Source: Planctomycetota bacterium
GTDB lineage: Bacteria; Planctomycetota; UBA1135; GCA-002686595
Length of the DNA stretch: 49,782 bases
Reading direction: 5' to 3'
NCBI GenBank assembly: GCA_016779225.1
Contig: JADHNZ010000022.1
Location: 1 to 49,782 of the forward strand
A program made the translations under genes and the position numbers. Positions within the stretch are counted from its first letter, which is position 1. Every line of letters starts with the position of its first letter. This document shows, piece by piece, positions 35,969 through 44,987 of this stretch. Below the pieces are notes generated by a model that was not told the DNA's origin, ran no database searches, and was given only the letters and a program-made list of their open reading frames with translations.

Positions 35969-37219
35969 ATGACCTCTCAGCCCGATCCCCAGCGAGCCGC
36001 CGGCCAGGCCGGCGCCCGAGGCTGGATGGACCGGCTCGCACGGGAGGCCCGCGAGGCCGCGGAGCTGGCTCCCTGGGCCTCCTTCGCCGTGGACTCCCGC
36101 GGACGGCGTGCCCCCGAGGAGCAGGACCCCATGCGGACGGTGTACGAGCGCGACCGCGACCGGGTCACGCACTCCACGGCGTTCCGACGCCTGATGTACA
36201 AGACCCAGGTCTTCCTCAATGAAGAGGGCGACCACAACCGCACGCGCCTCTCCCACAGCCTCGAGGTCTGCCAGGTCGCGCGCAGCATCGGCGGCGCCCT
36301 GCGGCTCAACGAGCCCCTCTGCGAGGCCCTGGCCCTGGGGCACGACCTCGGGCACCCGCCCTTCGGCCACCGCGGCGAGGTGGCCCTCGATGGCCTGATG
36401 CAGGGGCACGGCGGCTTCCGCCACAACGCACAGGTGCTGCGCGTGGTGGACCGCCTGGAGCGGCGTTCCCCGGAGCATCCCGGGCTCAACCTGACCCACG
36501 AGGTCCGCGCAGGCCTGCTCAAGCACGAGAGCGAGCGTGACTGGCCAGAGGACCTGCAGCCGCGGCTCGCCTCCCCGTGCCTCGAGGCCCAGGTCGTCGA
36601 CCTGAGCGACTCCACGGCCTACAACAAGCACGACCTCGAGGACGGGCTCCTCGCGGGCATGTTCACCGAGGCCGACCTCCGCGCCGAGTCGGCTCTCTGG
36701 CGCCGGGCCGAGGAGGTGGTCGAGGCGCGCCACCCAGGCTTCCTTGCCGGCAGCCTCGACCCCAAGCTCCGCATCGCGCGTGTGACCAACGAGGTGCTCG
36801 GCCTGTGCATCGGGGACCTCATCCGCACGACCGACGCCGCCGTGCGCGCCCTGGACCCCGCCCGCGCCGCCGAGGTGCAGGCCCATGACCGGCTGCTCGT
36901 GCGGCACGGGGAGGAGCTCGCCCCCGAGGTGGCGGAGCTGCACGCCTTCCTCTACCGCCGCTTCTACCGGCACGAACACCTGCAGCGCTTCCTCTCCTTC
37001 GCGCGCGAGGTGCTGGAGGGCCTGTTCGAGGCCCTGGTGGCAGACCCGAGCCAGCTCTCTCCCTGGTACCGCACCTGGGTGGACGAGGTGGGCCTCGAGC
37101 GCGCGGCCTGTGACTACCTGGCCGGGATGACCGACCGCTTCGCTCTGCTGGAGCACGAGCGCCTGGTAGGCGCGCTGCCTGCGGGGTTCGCGCCCCTCCG
37201 GGACGGGACTCGAGCCTGA
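35969..37219 (+). CDS. dgt: dGTPase-like deoxynucleotide triphosphohydrolase (HD domain)
   Basis: 416 residues from ATG 35969 (MTSQPDPQ); a GTG 18 bp upstream is an alternative. Dgt hydrolyses dNTPs to deoxynucleosides and triphosphate. Conserved regions: RDRVTHSTAFRRLMYKTQVF, HNRTRLSHSLEVCQVAR (first HD His), LALGHDLGHPPFGHRGE (HD motif and following His), LTHEVRAGLLKHE and DLSDSTAYNKHDLEDGL (later metal Asp). The family is typically 380-510 residues. It ends 129 bp before the stop of a small convergent gene. Confidence 0.95.
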   Translation: MTSQPDPQRAAGQAGARGWMDRLAREAREAAELAPWASFAVDSRGRRAPEEQDPMRTVYERDRDRVTHSTAFRRLMYKTQVFLNEEGDHNRTRLSHSLEVCQVARSIGGALRLNEPLCEALALGHDLGHPPFGHRGEVALDGLMQGHGGFRHNAQVLRVVDRLERRSPEHPGLNLTHEVRAGLLKHESERDWPEDLQPRLASPCLEAQVVDLSDSTAYNKHDLEDGLLAGMFTEADLRAESALWRRAEEVVEARHPGFLAGSLDPKLRIARVTNEVLGLCIGDLIRTTDAAVRALDPARAAEVQAHDRLLVRHGEELAPEVAELHAFLYRRFYRHEHLQRFLSFAREVLEGLFEALVADPSQLSPWYRTWVDEVGLERAACDYLAGMTDRFALLEHERLVGALPAGFAPLRDGTRA

Positions 37220-37347
37220 CCCAGGCGAGAGCCCCGCCTACCGGCAGGGCCCCGCGCCGCGGGAGCCCCGCTCGGTCCTGGAACCCGGCAGCTGACCGTC
37301 CCAAGGGCCCCCTGATCGAGAGCCCCCTGATCCAGGAGACCGGGCGC

Positions 37348-37683
37348 TCAGAGGCTGCCCAGCATCAGACGCAGCAGGTGCCCCACCAGCAGGGCACCGA
37401 GGACGAAGCCCAGCAGTCGGGCGAGCCTCGATTCGCGGGCCGCCTCGCCGAGGTCCACCTCGGGGAACTCCCAGGACTCCGCCTCCGATGACGCGGCGCC
37501 CGCGCCATGGGTCTCCTCCTTCCCGGTCGGCCCGCTCCCCTCGAGTGGAGCCGCGCCTGGGGATGCCGCGCCCGAAGCTTCGGAGCTCGACTCCCCCGCG
37601 CCGGACAGGCCCGCGAAGAGCGGCTCCACCAGCGCGTCGTGCGGCCGCGGCTCGGGCTGGGGTGAGGGCTCGGCTGGGGTCAT
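37348..37683 (-). CDS. Small tail-anchored protein of unknown function
   Basis: 111 residues from ATG 37683. The N-terminal 75 residues are Pro/Ser/Gly/Glu-rich and probably disordered. The C-terminus is one hydrophobic helix, LARLLGFVLGALLVGHLLRL, ending three or four residues before the stop, so the protein would be anchored by its tail. An alternative open frame continues upstream, but it runs antisense to rnc. Evidence is composition and context only: it fills an otherwise empty gap between convergent dgt and divergent rnc. It could be spurious. Confidence 0.5.
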   Translation of the reverse strand: MTPAEPSPQPEPRPHDALVEPLFAGLSGAGESSSEASGAASPGAAPLEGSGPTGKEETHGAGAASSEAESWEFPEVDLGEAARESRLARLLGFVLGALLVGHLLRLMLGSL

Positions 37684-37818
37684 CGTGGATCCAGGCGCCT
37701 CGTCGACGCGAAGAGCTGAGCGTGCCCGGGGATCCGGGACCGGCCGGCCAGGCCCGCACGGGACCCACGCTATCCTCCTCCGGCGCGGCGCTCCACCTCG
37801 GATCACTCTCCCCACCGC

Positions 37819-38595
37819 ATGACCCCCATGGCGCCCCCGGCCGGGCTGCCTGGAGCCGCGGAGCGCAGCCCCCACCCTCCCGTGCAGCCTGTCCCCGACC
37901 TCCCCCATGCGTTCGCGGACCCGGCTCTGCTCGAGGAGGCGCTGACCCACGCAAGCGCCCGCCCGCGGCACAACGAGCGCCTCGAGTTCCTGGGAGACGC
38001 CGTCCTCGACCTGATCGTCGCGGAGGAGCTCTTCGGCGCCCGGACCGACCTCCCCGAGGGCGAGCTGACCGTGCGCAAGAGCCATGTGGTCTCCCGTCCC
38101 ACCCTGGCCGAGGCCGCGGATCGCCTCGGCCTCACGCCTCGCCTGCGGGTGGGCAAGGGCCTGCGCAAGGTGGAGCTCTCCTCCACGGTGCGTGCAGGCC
38201 TGTTCGAGGCCGTGGTCGGAGCCGTCTACCTGGACGGGGGTCTCGAGGCGGCACGCCGCTTCGTGCATTCGACCCTTGCCGGCGCCCTGGACCGCGCGCG
38301 GGCGGAGGCCGAGGTGGTGGTTCCCAAGCAGCGGCTCCAGGAGCTGGCGCAGAGGGACGGCGGCACGCCTCCCACCTACGAGCTGCTCGAGGAGGCGGGC
38401 GAGGCCCACGCCCCGCGCTTCCGCGTGAGGGCGGTCGTCGCCGGAGCGCCCTACCCCGAGGCCTGGGGCTCGACGCTGAAGGAGGCCGAGATGGAGGCCG
38501 CGCGCCTGGCGCTCGCGCAGCTCGAGGGCGGGGAGAGCGGCGACGCCCCTGCTCTCGAGCGCACCACCGAAGGCGCCGAGGAGGCCGACGCATGA
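37819..38595 (+). CDS. rnc: Ribonuclease III
   Basis: 258 residues. Processes rRNA and other double-stranded RNA. The nuclease domain shows NERLEFLGDAVLDLIVAEEL (signature with catalytic Asp and Glu), LPEGELTVRKSHVVSR and VRAGLFEAVVGAVYLDGG with the last catalytic Glu. The dsRNA-binding domain follows from PKQRLQELAQRDGG to STLKEAEMEAARLAL. An N-terminal Pro-rich extension of about 25 residues and a C-terminal Glu/Asp-rich tail are additions to the usual form. Its stop overlaps the mfd start by 4 bp (ATGA). Confidence 0.97.
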   Translation: MTPMAPPAGLPGAAERSPHPPVQPVPDLPHAFADPALLEEALTHASARPRHNERLEFLGDAVLDLIVAEELFGARTDLPEGELTVRKSHVVSRPTLAEAADRLGLTPRLRVGKGLRKVELSSTVRAGLFEAVVGAVYLDGGLEAARRFVHSTLAGALDRARAEAEVVVPKQRLQELAQRDGGTPPTYELLEEAGEAHAPRFRVRAVVAGAPYPEAWGSTLKEAEMEAARLALAQLEGGESGDAPALERTTEGAEEADA

Positions 38596-41500
38596 CCGGC
38601 GCCACCGCGACGGCCCCGCTCGTGGACGCGGGCGCGCTGCCCGAGCTCGCCGAGTGCGCGGCCCTCGCGAACCTCTGCGCCAGCGGGGCAGCACGGGTCC
38701 ATGCCGGCGGCCTGTGGGGCGGATCCCAGGCCCTGGTCCTGGCGTACCTCCTCTCACGCGGCCACCTGGGCGAGCGGTCCGTCCTCGTCGTGCTGGCCTC
38801 GGATGGCGAGGCCGAGGCCTTTGCAGGCGACCTGGCACACTTTGGAGTGGAGTCCCTCGCCTTTCCCTCGCGCGAGGGCGCGGACGGCGGCGCCACGATG
38901 GCACGCATGGAGCTCGCCCGCCGGATGGCCGGGCCGCTCGATCAGCGGCCGCAGGTCGTCGTCGCCAGCATGGTGGCCCTGCTCCAGCCCCTCCCCGCCC
39001 TGAAGGACCTCGAGCGGGAGATCCTCGTGCTCAAGAAGGGCCAGGTGCTGGATGGCGATGGCCTGCTCGACCGGCTCGTCCGCATGGGCTACGAGCGCCA
39101 GCCCCTGGCAGAGGCCCCCGGCGAGGTCAGCCTGCGCGGGGACATCCTCGACCTGTTTCCGTTCGCCGCCGCGGAGCCCCTGCGCATCGAGCTGTTCGAG
39201 GACGAGGTCGAGTCCCTGCGCACCTTCGACCCAAGCGACCAGCGCTCTACCGCGACCCACGACGAGCTGTCGGTCTGCCTGGCGACGGACAGTGTCGAGG
39301 TTGGAGAGACGGGAGCGACCGAGCCCAGCGCGCTCTTCCCCGAGGACACCCTGTGGGTGACCGTCGAGCCCCTGCGCGTGGAGGAGCGCACCGAGGCCCT
39401 GCGGATCCGCTCGCCCGCCTACGAGCGCGCGCTCAAGGGGCTGGCGGAGCGGCGCCAGGCGCTGCAGGAGCTGTGCCTGCAGAGCCTGCCGGGCGAGGAT
39501 CTGGTCTTCGAGACGCGCAGCGTGCAGGCCCTCGAGGTCGGGATGAGCCGCGCGGCCGAGGCCCTGGGCGAGGCCGCCGCGAGCGCGCGCGTGCTGGTGG
39601 CGTGCCACAGCGAGGCCGACCGCCACAACCTGGCCGAGGCCCTCGAGCAGCAGGGAGGCGCGGCCGGCGTCGAGCTTGCCCTCGGCCTCATCAGCAAGGG
39701 CTTCCGGATGCCCGGCTGGGAGCTCGTCCTCCTCAACCACCACGAGGTGAAGGGGGTGCTCGGGACGCGCCGCAGGGCGGCCCAGGGCCCGCGCCACAAG
39801 GTCAAGGCGATCCAGTCCTTCTTCGAGCTGCGCCCGGGTGATCATGTGGTGCACGCCGTGCACGGCCTCGCGCGCTTCCGCGGCCTGGTGCGCATGAAGC
39901 GCGGCGCGGGCGAGGAGGAGCACCTGCACCTGGTGTTCGCGGAGGAGGTCAGCCTCTATGTCCCGAGCACGCGCATCGACCTGGTCCAGCGCTACATCGG
40001 CGGAGGCGCGTCGATCACGCTCGACAAGATCGGCGGCAGCGCGTTCCGCAAGCGCAAGGAGAAGGTCCAGCGCGGCCTGTTCGACCTCGCCGCCGACCTG
40101 ATCGAGGTGCAGGCCAAGCGCGCCCTGCGGCAGCGCCCCTCCTGGACCGGGGACGCCGAGATGGTGCGCGCCATGGTGGAGGCGTTCCCCTACGAGGACA
40201 CCGAGGACCAGGCCAAGGCGGACACGGAGATGGACGCGGACCTGGCGAGCGAGAGGCCCATGGACCGCATGCTCTGCGGGGATGTGGGCTTCGGAAAGAC
40301 CGAGCTCGCGGTGCGCGCGGCCTTCCGCGTGGTGGCGGGAGGCGGACAGGTCGCCGTGCTGGTGCCGACCACGATCCTGGCGCAGCAGCACCTGCAGACC
40401 TTCCGCTCGCGGCTCTCGGACTTCGCCGTGCGCGTCGAGGCCCTCAGTCGCTACACGGTCCCGAAGGAGGCGCGCGCCACCCGTGAGGGCCTGGCCGCTG
40501 GCGAGGTGGACATCGTGGTCGGCACGCACCGGATCCTCTCGAAGGATGTGCGCTTCCACCGCCTGGGCCTGGTCATCATCGACGAGGAGCAGCGCTTCGG
40601 CGTCACGCACAAGGAGCACTTCAAGCAGCTGCGCGCCGAGGTGGACCTGCTCACGCTGACGGCCACGCCGATCCCGCGCACCCTGCACATGTCCCTCTCG
40701 GGGCTGCGGGACATCTCGGCCCTCTCCGTCCCGCCCCCCGGGCGCCAGGCGATCCGCACGATCCTCGGCTACACCGAGGACGACGAGCTGGTGCGCGAGG
40801 CGATCCTGCGCGAGCGCGGGCGCGGCGGGCAGGTCTACTACCTCCACAATCGGGTCTCATCCATCGACTCGGTGACCCGCCGCCTGGCGGGGCTCGTGCC
40901 AGGCACGACCTTCGCCGTGGGACACGGCCAGATGCCGGCCAAGGAGCTGCGGGCGGTGATGGAGTCGTTCACCCGCGGCGAGGCCGATGTCCTCGTGGCG
41001 ACGACCATCATCGAGAACGGCGTGGACATCCCGGCGGCGGGGACGATCCTGATCGAGGACGCCGACCACTTCGGCCTGGCGGAGCTGCACCAGCTGCGCG
41101 GCCGCGTGGGCCGCGGGGACCAGCAGGCCTACTGCTACCTGCTGGTCGAGCGGCACAAGCCCCTGCGCGACATCGCGCGCCAGCGACTCAAGGCCCTGGA
41201 GGAGATGAGCCACCTGGGGGCGGGCTTCGGGATCAGCGTGAAGGACCTCGAGCTGCGCGGCGCAGGGAACGTCCTGGGGGCGCAGCAATCGGGACACATC
41301 GCCGCGGTGGGCTACGACATGTACTGCCGCCTGCTCAAGCTCTCGGTCGAGCGCCTGCAGGCGGGCGAGGGGGCCGACGCCGAGCCCGAGGTGTCCGAGA
41401 CCGAGCGCGGGGTCGAGCTCGAGCTCGGCGTGCGGGCGCTGCTGCCGACGGAGTGGATCCCCGACCCGGGCGTGCGCCTGGACCTGCTGCGCTCGTTCAC

Positions 41501-41840
41501 CGAGATCGCGAGCCGTGAGGAGGCCGCGGCCGCCGAGCAGGACCTGCGCGACCGCTTCGGGCGTCCTCCGGAGGAGGCCCTGATGCTCCTCCGGCTCGCC
41601 GGCCTCAGGGCCGAGCTGGAGGCCTTCGACATCCGGCGCGTGGCCCTGCGCGACGATGTCTACCTGGTGGAGTACGGGGATCGGGTCGCGGCCGAGGGGC
41701 TGCTCGCCCGCCTCGACACGGAGCTGCGGCGCGTGCGCGCGGGCCTGGTGCACGCGGTCCTGCCCCCGGGTGTGAGCGCCCCCGAGACCGGCCTGGAGTG
41801 GCTCGAGGCCTGCGTGCGGTCCGCGCTTGGGGTGGAGTGA
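38592..41840 (+). CDS. mfd: Transcription-repair coupling factor Mfd
   Basis: 1082 residues from ATG 38592. Mfd displaces stalled RNA polymerase and recruits UvrA. In order: UvrB-like N-terminal part (GEVSLRGDILDLFPF), RNA-polymerase-interacting domain (LRPGDHVVHAVHGLARFRG) and the SF2 translocase. The translocase shows MLCGDVGFGKTELAVRAAF, LVIIDEEQRFGVTHKEHF as motif II, LLTLTATPIPRTLHMSLSG, TTIIENGVDIPAAGTIL and QLRGRVGRGDQQAY. The C-terminal TRCF domain follows. It is slightly shorter than E. coli Mfd (1148). The frame open before 38592 is antisense to other genes and is not part of it. Confidence 0.97.
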   Translation: MTGATATAPLVDAGALPELAECAALANLCASGAARVHAGGLWGGSQALVLAYLLSRGHLGERSVLVVLASDGEAEAFAGDLAHFGVESLAFPSREGADGGATMARMELARRMAGPLDQRPQVVVASMVALLQPLPALKDLEREILVLKKGQVLDGDGLLDRLVRMGYERQPLAEAPGEVSLRGDILDLFPFAAAEPLRIELFEDEVESLRTFDPSDQRSTATHDELSVCLATDSVEVGETGATEPSALFPEDTLWVTVEPLRVEERTEALRIRSPAYERALKGLAERRQALQELCLQSLPGEDLVFETRSVQALEVGMSRAAEALGEAAASARVLVACHSEADRHNLAEALEQQGGAAGVELALGLISKGFRMPGWELVLLNHHEVKGVLGTRRRAAQGPRHKVKAIQSFFELRPGDHVVHAVHGLARFRGLVRMKRGAGEEEHLHLVFAEEVSLYVPSTRIDLVQRYIGGGASITLDKIGGSAFRKRKEKVQRGLFDLAADLIEVQAKRALRQRPSWTGDAEMVRAMVEAFPYEDTEDQAKADTEMDADLASERPMDRMLCGDVGFGKTELAVRAAFRVVAGGGQVAVLVPTTILAQQHLQTFRSRLSDFAVRVEALSRYTVPKEARATREGLAAGEVDIVVGTHRILSKDVRFHRLGLVIIDEEQRFGVTHKEHFKQLRAEVDLLTLTATPIPRTLHMSLSGLRDISALSVPPPGRQAIRTILGYTEDDELVREAILRERGRGGQVYYLHNRVSSIDSVTRRLAGLVPGTTFAVGHGQMPAKELRAVMESFTRGEADVLVATTIIENGVDIPAAGTILIEDADHFGLAELHQLRGRVGRGDQQAYCYLLVERHKPLRDIARQRLKALEEMSHLGAGFGISVKDLELRGAGNVLGAQQSGHIAAVGYDMYCRLLKLSVERLQAGEGADAEPEVSETERGVELELGVRALLPTEWIPDPGVRLDLLRSFTEIASREEAAAAEQDLRDRFGRPPEEALMLLRLAGLRAELEAFDIRRVALRDDVYLVEYGDRVAAEGLLARLDTELRRVRAGLVHAVLPPGVSAPETGLEWLEACVRSALGVE

Positions 41841-41904
41841 GCAGGCCCGCGTTCGCGGCGGCGCCGACTTGATCCCCTCCCGCTGGGGCCACCACAATCG
41901 CAGC

Positions 41905-43101
41905 GTGAGCTCCCGCGCCCTTCCCCTTGCCCTGGCACCGTGTCTTCGGCGGTGTCTCGCGCCGCTCCTCGTCATCGGCTCGGCTGCGGCCCAGACCCTG
42001 CCGCTGCCCGCGGACGCGCCCACCCTGGAGCCGTCCGCCCCGGCCATCGCCTACCTCGACTGGGGGATCGGCGTCGTGGGGAACGAGGTGCTGACCCTGC
42101 GGGAGATCGAGCGCGCCGAGGCCGACCCCTACGCGCCTTGGCAGACGCGCCTGCGTGAGGGTGAGGACCGCGGCGCGGTCCGGGAGGACATCCTGCGCGA
42201 CCTCGCCATGACCCGCCTGGAGGTGGAGGCGGGCCGCAGCCGGGGCTTCGACCCTGCCCTCGTGGAGAGCCTGGTGAGCGGACACTTCGAGCGCCAGGTG
42301 GAGCGCTTCGGCGGCGCCGCGGGGTTCAGCCAGCGGCTGCGGACCTCGCGCACGAGCCCCGAGCAGTTCCGTGAGCAGGTCACCGCGGACCTCTACCGAA
42401 TTGCCTGGCGCGACTCCGAGCGGGGCGTCCAGCCGGGCCCCTCGGGCCGCACCACGGCGGATCGCTACATCCGTCCGGGCGAGCTCCTCAGCGCCTACGA
42501 GGTGCTGAAGGAGTCCCAGGACCCCGAGGACCTCGCCCTCGTGGGGGCCAAGGCCTCGAGCTTCACCCTGAAGCGCATGATCCTGTCGCTTGAGGAGCAC
42601 GCCCCGGGACTTGAGGGCCAGGCCGCCGTCGAGCGAGTGGTCTTCCTCGCCACTCAGCTGCGCGGGCAAGTGGCCCTAGGGGACGCGAGCTTCCCCGAAC
42701 AGGTGCAGGCCTGGGACGCCAACCGCGGCCGCACCCCAGACCTGGAGCGCTCGCTCCAAGGCATGCTGGTGATGTCGCGCTCCCTGCACGGGGGAGATGC
42801 CCTCTACGAGTTCGGCCGCACGGCCCGCGTGGGGGACATCACGCCGCCCCTCCCCTACAAGGTCGAGGACTCGGTGCGTGCGATCGTGCTCTACCAGATC
42901 ACCGCCAAGAACGACGCCGTCCCCGCGGAGCCGTTCGGCTCGCTCGAGGTGCAGGCGCGCCTCCGCAAGCACCTGCTGGAGGAGCTCGACCAGCGGCGCC
43001 TGGTGCGGTCCCGACTCGGGCTGGTGCGCGGGAGCTTCGTGTTCCCACAGGACCTCCAGGCCTTCCTGGCGCGGGGCGAGATCGAGTCCGCCCAGCGCTA
43101 G
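41905..43101 (+). CDS. SurA/PpiC-like exported chaperone or peptidyl-prolyl isomerase
   Basis: 398 residues assuming GTG 41905 (VSSRALPLALAP), which gives a signal peptide ending in AAAQ; the frame is also open back to 41827 inside mfd. The mature N-terminus GIGVVGNEVLTLREIERAEA, then DILRDLAMTRLEVEAGRSRG, matches the SurA/trigger-like SurA_N pattern (VVNDEVITL...L...LL..A...G). The C-terminal part (TARVGDITPPLPYKVEDSVR, then LRKHLLEELDQRR) is like the end of a parvulin domain and the SurA C-terminal helix. Isomerase catalytic residues are not clearly present, so it may be chaperone only. It follows mfd by 64 bp. Confidence 0.65.
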   Translation: MSSRALPLALAPCLRRCLAPLLVIGSAAAQTLPLPADAPTLEPSAPAIAYLDWGIGVVGNEVLTLREIERAEADPYAPWQTRLREGEDRGAVREDILRDLAMTRLEVEAGRSRGFDPALVESLVSGHFERQVERFGGAAGFSQRLRTSRTSPEQFREQVTADLYRIAWRDSERGVQPGPSGRTTADRYIRPGELLSAYEVLKESQDPEDLALVGAKASSFTLKRMILSLEEHAPGLEGQAAVERVVFLATQLRGQVALGDASFPEQVQAWDANRGRTPDLERSLQGMLVMSRSLHGGDALYEFGRTARVGDITPPLPYKVEDSVRAIVLYQITAKNDAVPAEPFGSLEVQARLRKHLLEELDQRRLVRSRLGLVRGSFVFPQDLQAFLARGEIESAQR

Positions 43102-43368
43102 GCCGTCGGACCCTGGCGCGCGGGGCCCAGGGATCCGCCCGGGGTGAGGCCGAGGCCTCCGGGACAGGGGATACCCCAAGACGGGTAGGCGGTATCACGG
43201 ATCCAGCGCCCCAGGGGGGCTCCGGGTGCCCCATCCGCCGCAGTGACCACCCCGCTCGGGCGGATATCCTCTTGAACCGATCCCCCCCGGCTCCGTTGGG
43301 GTGACCGTGCCAAGGGTCCCACCGCGGGGACCCCGAGGCGCCACCACCCCTCGACGGGAGACCTCCCC
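43102..43368. other. 267-bp leader region upstream of the TonB-like/toroid gene
   Basis: No plausible gene. TTGAAC near 43273 could be a -35 box, but the spacing to any -10 box is poor. A good Shine-Dalgarno GGGAG lies 8 bases before the ATG at 43369. The length suggests an independent promoter for the downstream gene. Confidence 0.4.
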
Positions 43369-44934
43369 ATGAGCGACGACCGCTACAAGCACATCCAGAT
43401 CGAATCGACCCTGCCCAAGGCGTGGGAGCAGGAGGAGACCTTCAACGATGTCCTCTACGACTGGATGCAGCGCGCCCCCTGGTTCGCGATCTCGGCCGCC
43501 GCGCACGTCGTGGCGATCATGCTGATCGCGGCCATCCCGTGGAACCTGTTCGAGAAGCCGGACGAGGTCATCATCGAGGCCTCCGTCGACCAGGCCCCCG
43601 AGGAGGTCGTCGAGGATCCCCCCGAGGAGGAGCCCGAGGAGATCGAGGAGATCGAGTCCGAAGAGGAGCCGATCATCCAGGACTACGAGGTCTCCGACCA
43701 CAACGAGACCGATGTCGACCAGGACTTCGAGACCACCGACGGTGACCCGGACATGATGTCCAACTCGCCGTTCGACCAGAAGGCCTTCAACAATGTGATC
43801 GGCGTCGGCGGCGGCGCGGGCGGCAAGTACGGCGGCCGCTTCGGCGGCAAGCGCAACCTGCGCGCCGGCGGCGGCGGCACCGCGGAGGCCCTCGCGGCGG
43901 GCCTCGAGTGGCTGAAGAACCACCAGTCGCCTGACGGCTACTGGGACGTCGACGAGTACTGGATCAACAACGTCTCCGGCGGCACCGAGGCCAGTGAGGG
44001 CGCGGGCAGCCACGCTCAGGATGTCGGCATGACCGGCCTGGCTCTGCTCGCCTTCCTGGGCGACGGCCACACCCTGCGCGAGGGCCTCTACAAGGAGGTC
44101 GTCAGCAAGGGCATCAAGTGGATGCGCGACCAGCAGGATCCGGAGACTGGCCTGATCGGTGACGACATCGGCCACTCCTTCCTCTACGACCACGGCATCG
44201 CGAGCCTGGCCGTCTGCGAGGCCTATGTGCTCTCGCTGAAGACGCCCCTGCTCAAGAGCACCGCACAGAAGTCGATCAACTACATCAGCCGCGCGCGCAA
44301 CCCCTACGGGGCCTGGCGCTACGACGTCCCGCCCCTGGGTGAGAACGACACCTCGGTCACGGGGTGGATGATCTTCGCCCTCAAGTCCGCCGAGGAAGGC
44401 GGCCTGAAGGTCGACAAGGAGGCCTACAGCGGCGCCCTCACCTGGTTCGACGAGGTCACCGAGCCCGGCACCGGCCGGATGGGCTACGACCGCCTGGGCT
44501 CGATGAGCTCGCGCGTGGCGAACGTCAACGACCAGTACCCGCCGGAGAAGGGCGAGGCGATGACCTCGGTGGGCCTGCTCTGCCGCTTCTTCCTGGGCCA
44601 GGATCCCAAGGACGAGGCGATCATGGAGAAGCACGCCGACCTGCTGCTCAAGACCCTCCCCGAGTGGGACCCCGAGGGCTTCGGCTGCGACATGTACTAC
44701 TGGTACTACGGCAGCTACGCCATGTACCAGATGGGCGGCAACCACTGGAAGAAGTGGAAGACCTCCATGGAGAAGGCGGTCCTCGACAGCCAGCGCAAGG
44801 ACGGCGACTACAAGGGGTCCTGGGACCCGGTCGGCCCCTGGGGCTACTCCGGCGGTCGCGTGTACTCCACCGCGCTCATGGTGCTCTGCCTCGAGGTGTA
44901 CTTCCGCTACGCGCGGGTCCTCGGCGCGCGCTGA
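43369..44934 (+). CDS. TonB-like N-terminal anchor fused to a prenyltransferase/squalene-cyclase-fold domain
   Basis: 521 residues. Residues 38-57 are one membrane helix reading APWFAISAAAHVVAIMLIAA, in which Ser42 and His46 form the SxxxH pattern of TonB transmembrane helices. It is followed, like TonB, by a Pro/Glu-rich stretch (residues 64-101, e.g. EEVVEDPPEEEPEEIEEI). Next comes a Gly-rich linker (GVGGGAGGKYGGRFGGKR, about residues 145-162). Residues 171-521 are an alpha/alpha-toroid with repeated LEWLKNHQSPDGYW, IKWMRDQQDPETGLI and ARNPYGAWRYD motifs, as in terpenoid cyclases and prenyltransferases. The catalytic DxDD of squalene-hopene cyclase is not seen, so the domain may bind rather than cyclise. 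Good Shine-Dalgarno; three hairpins follow the stop. Five of the window's ten ACGT sites lie here. Confidence 0.85.
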   Translation: MSDDRYKHIQIESTLPKAWEQEETFNDVLYDWMQRAPWFAISAAAHVVAIMLIAAIPWNLFEKPDEVIIEASVDQAPEEVVEDPPEEEPEEIEEIESEEEPIIQDYEVSDHNETDVDQDFETTDGDPDMMSNSPFDQKAFNNVIGVGGGAGGKYGGRFGGKRNLRAGGGGTAEALAAGLEWLKNHQSPDGYWDVDEYWINNVSGGTEASEGAGSHAQDVGMTGLALLAFLGDGHTLREGLYKEVVSKGIKWMRDQQDPETGLIGDDIGHSFLYDHGIASLAVCEAYVLSLKTPLLKSTAQKSINYISRARNPYGAWRYDVPPLGENDTSVTGWMIFALKSAEEGGLKVDKEAYSGALTWFDEVTEPGTGRMGYDRLGSMSSRVANVNDQYPPEKGEAMTSVGLLCRFFLGQDPKDEAIMEKHADLLLKTLPEWDPEGFGCDMYYWYYGSYAMYQMGGNHWKKWKTSMEKAVLDSQRKDGDYKGSWDPVGPWGYSGGRVYSTALMVLCLEVYFRYARVLGAR

Positions 44935-44940
44935 GCCTTG

Positions 44941-44984
44941 AGCGGCTCCAAGCCGCTGGGACTCTCGAGCGGCCCGAGGCCGCT
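44941..44984 (+). other. Two small hairpins after the TonB-like/toroid gene
   Basis: AGCGGCT-CCA-AGCCGCT at 44941-44957 and AGCGGCC-CGA-GGCCGCT at 44968-44984 are perfect 7-bp stems with 3-nt loops. They begin 6 bp after the stop and are directly followed by a larger hairpin. They may protect the transcript's 3' end or pair differently as a terminator variant. Confidence 0.6.
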
Positions 44985-44987
44985 GTG

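Noticed and set aside
37307..37332. Two 11-bp direct copies of GCCCCCTGATC, 15 bp apart
   Set aside because: Too short and in GC-rich intergenic DNA; no third copy or symmetry to suggest an operator or integration site.
37488..38591. Extension of the mfd frame upstream to 37488
   Set aside because: It overlaps rnc in another frame and gives Arg/Pro-rich sequence; the ATGA overlap with rnc marks the true start at 38592.
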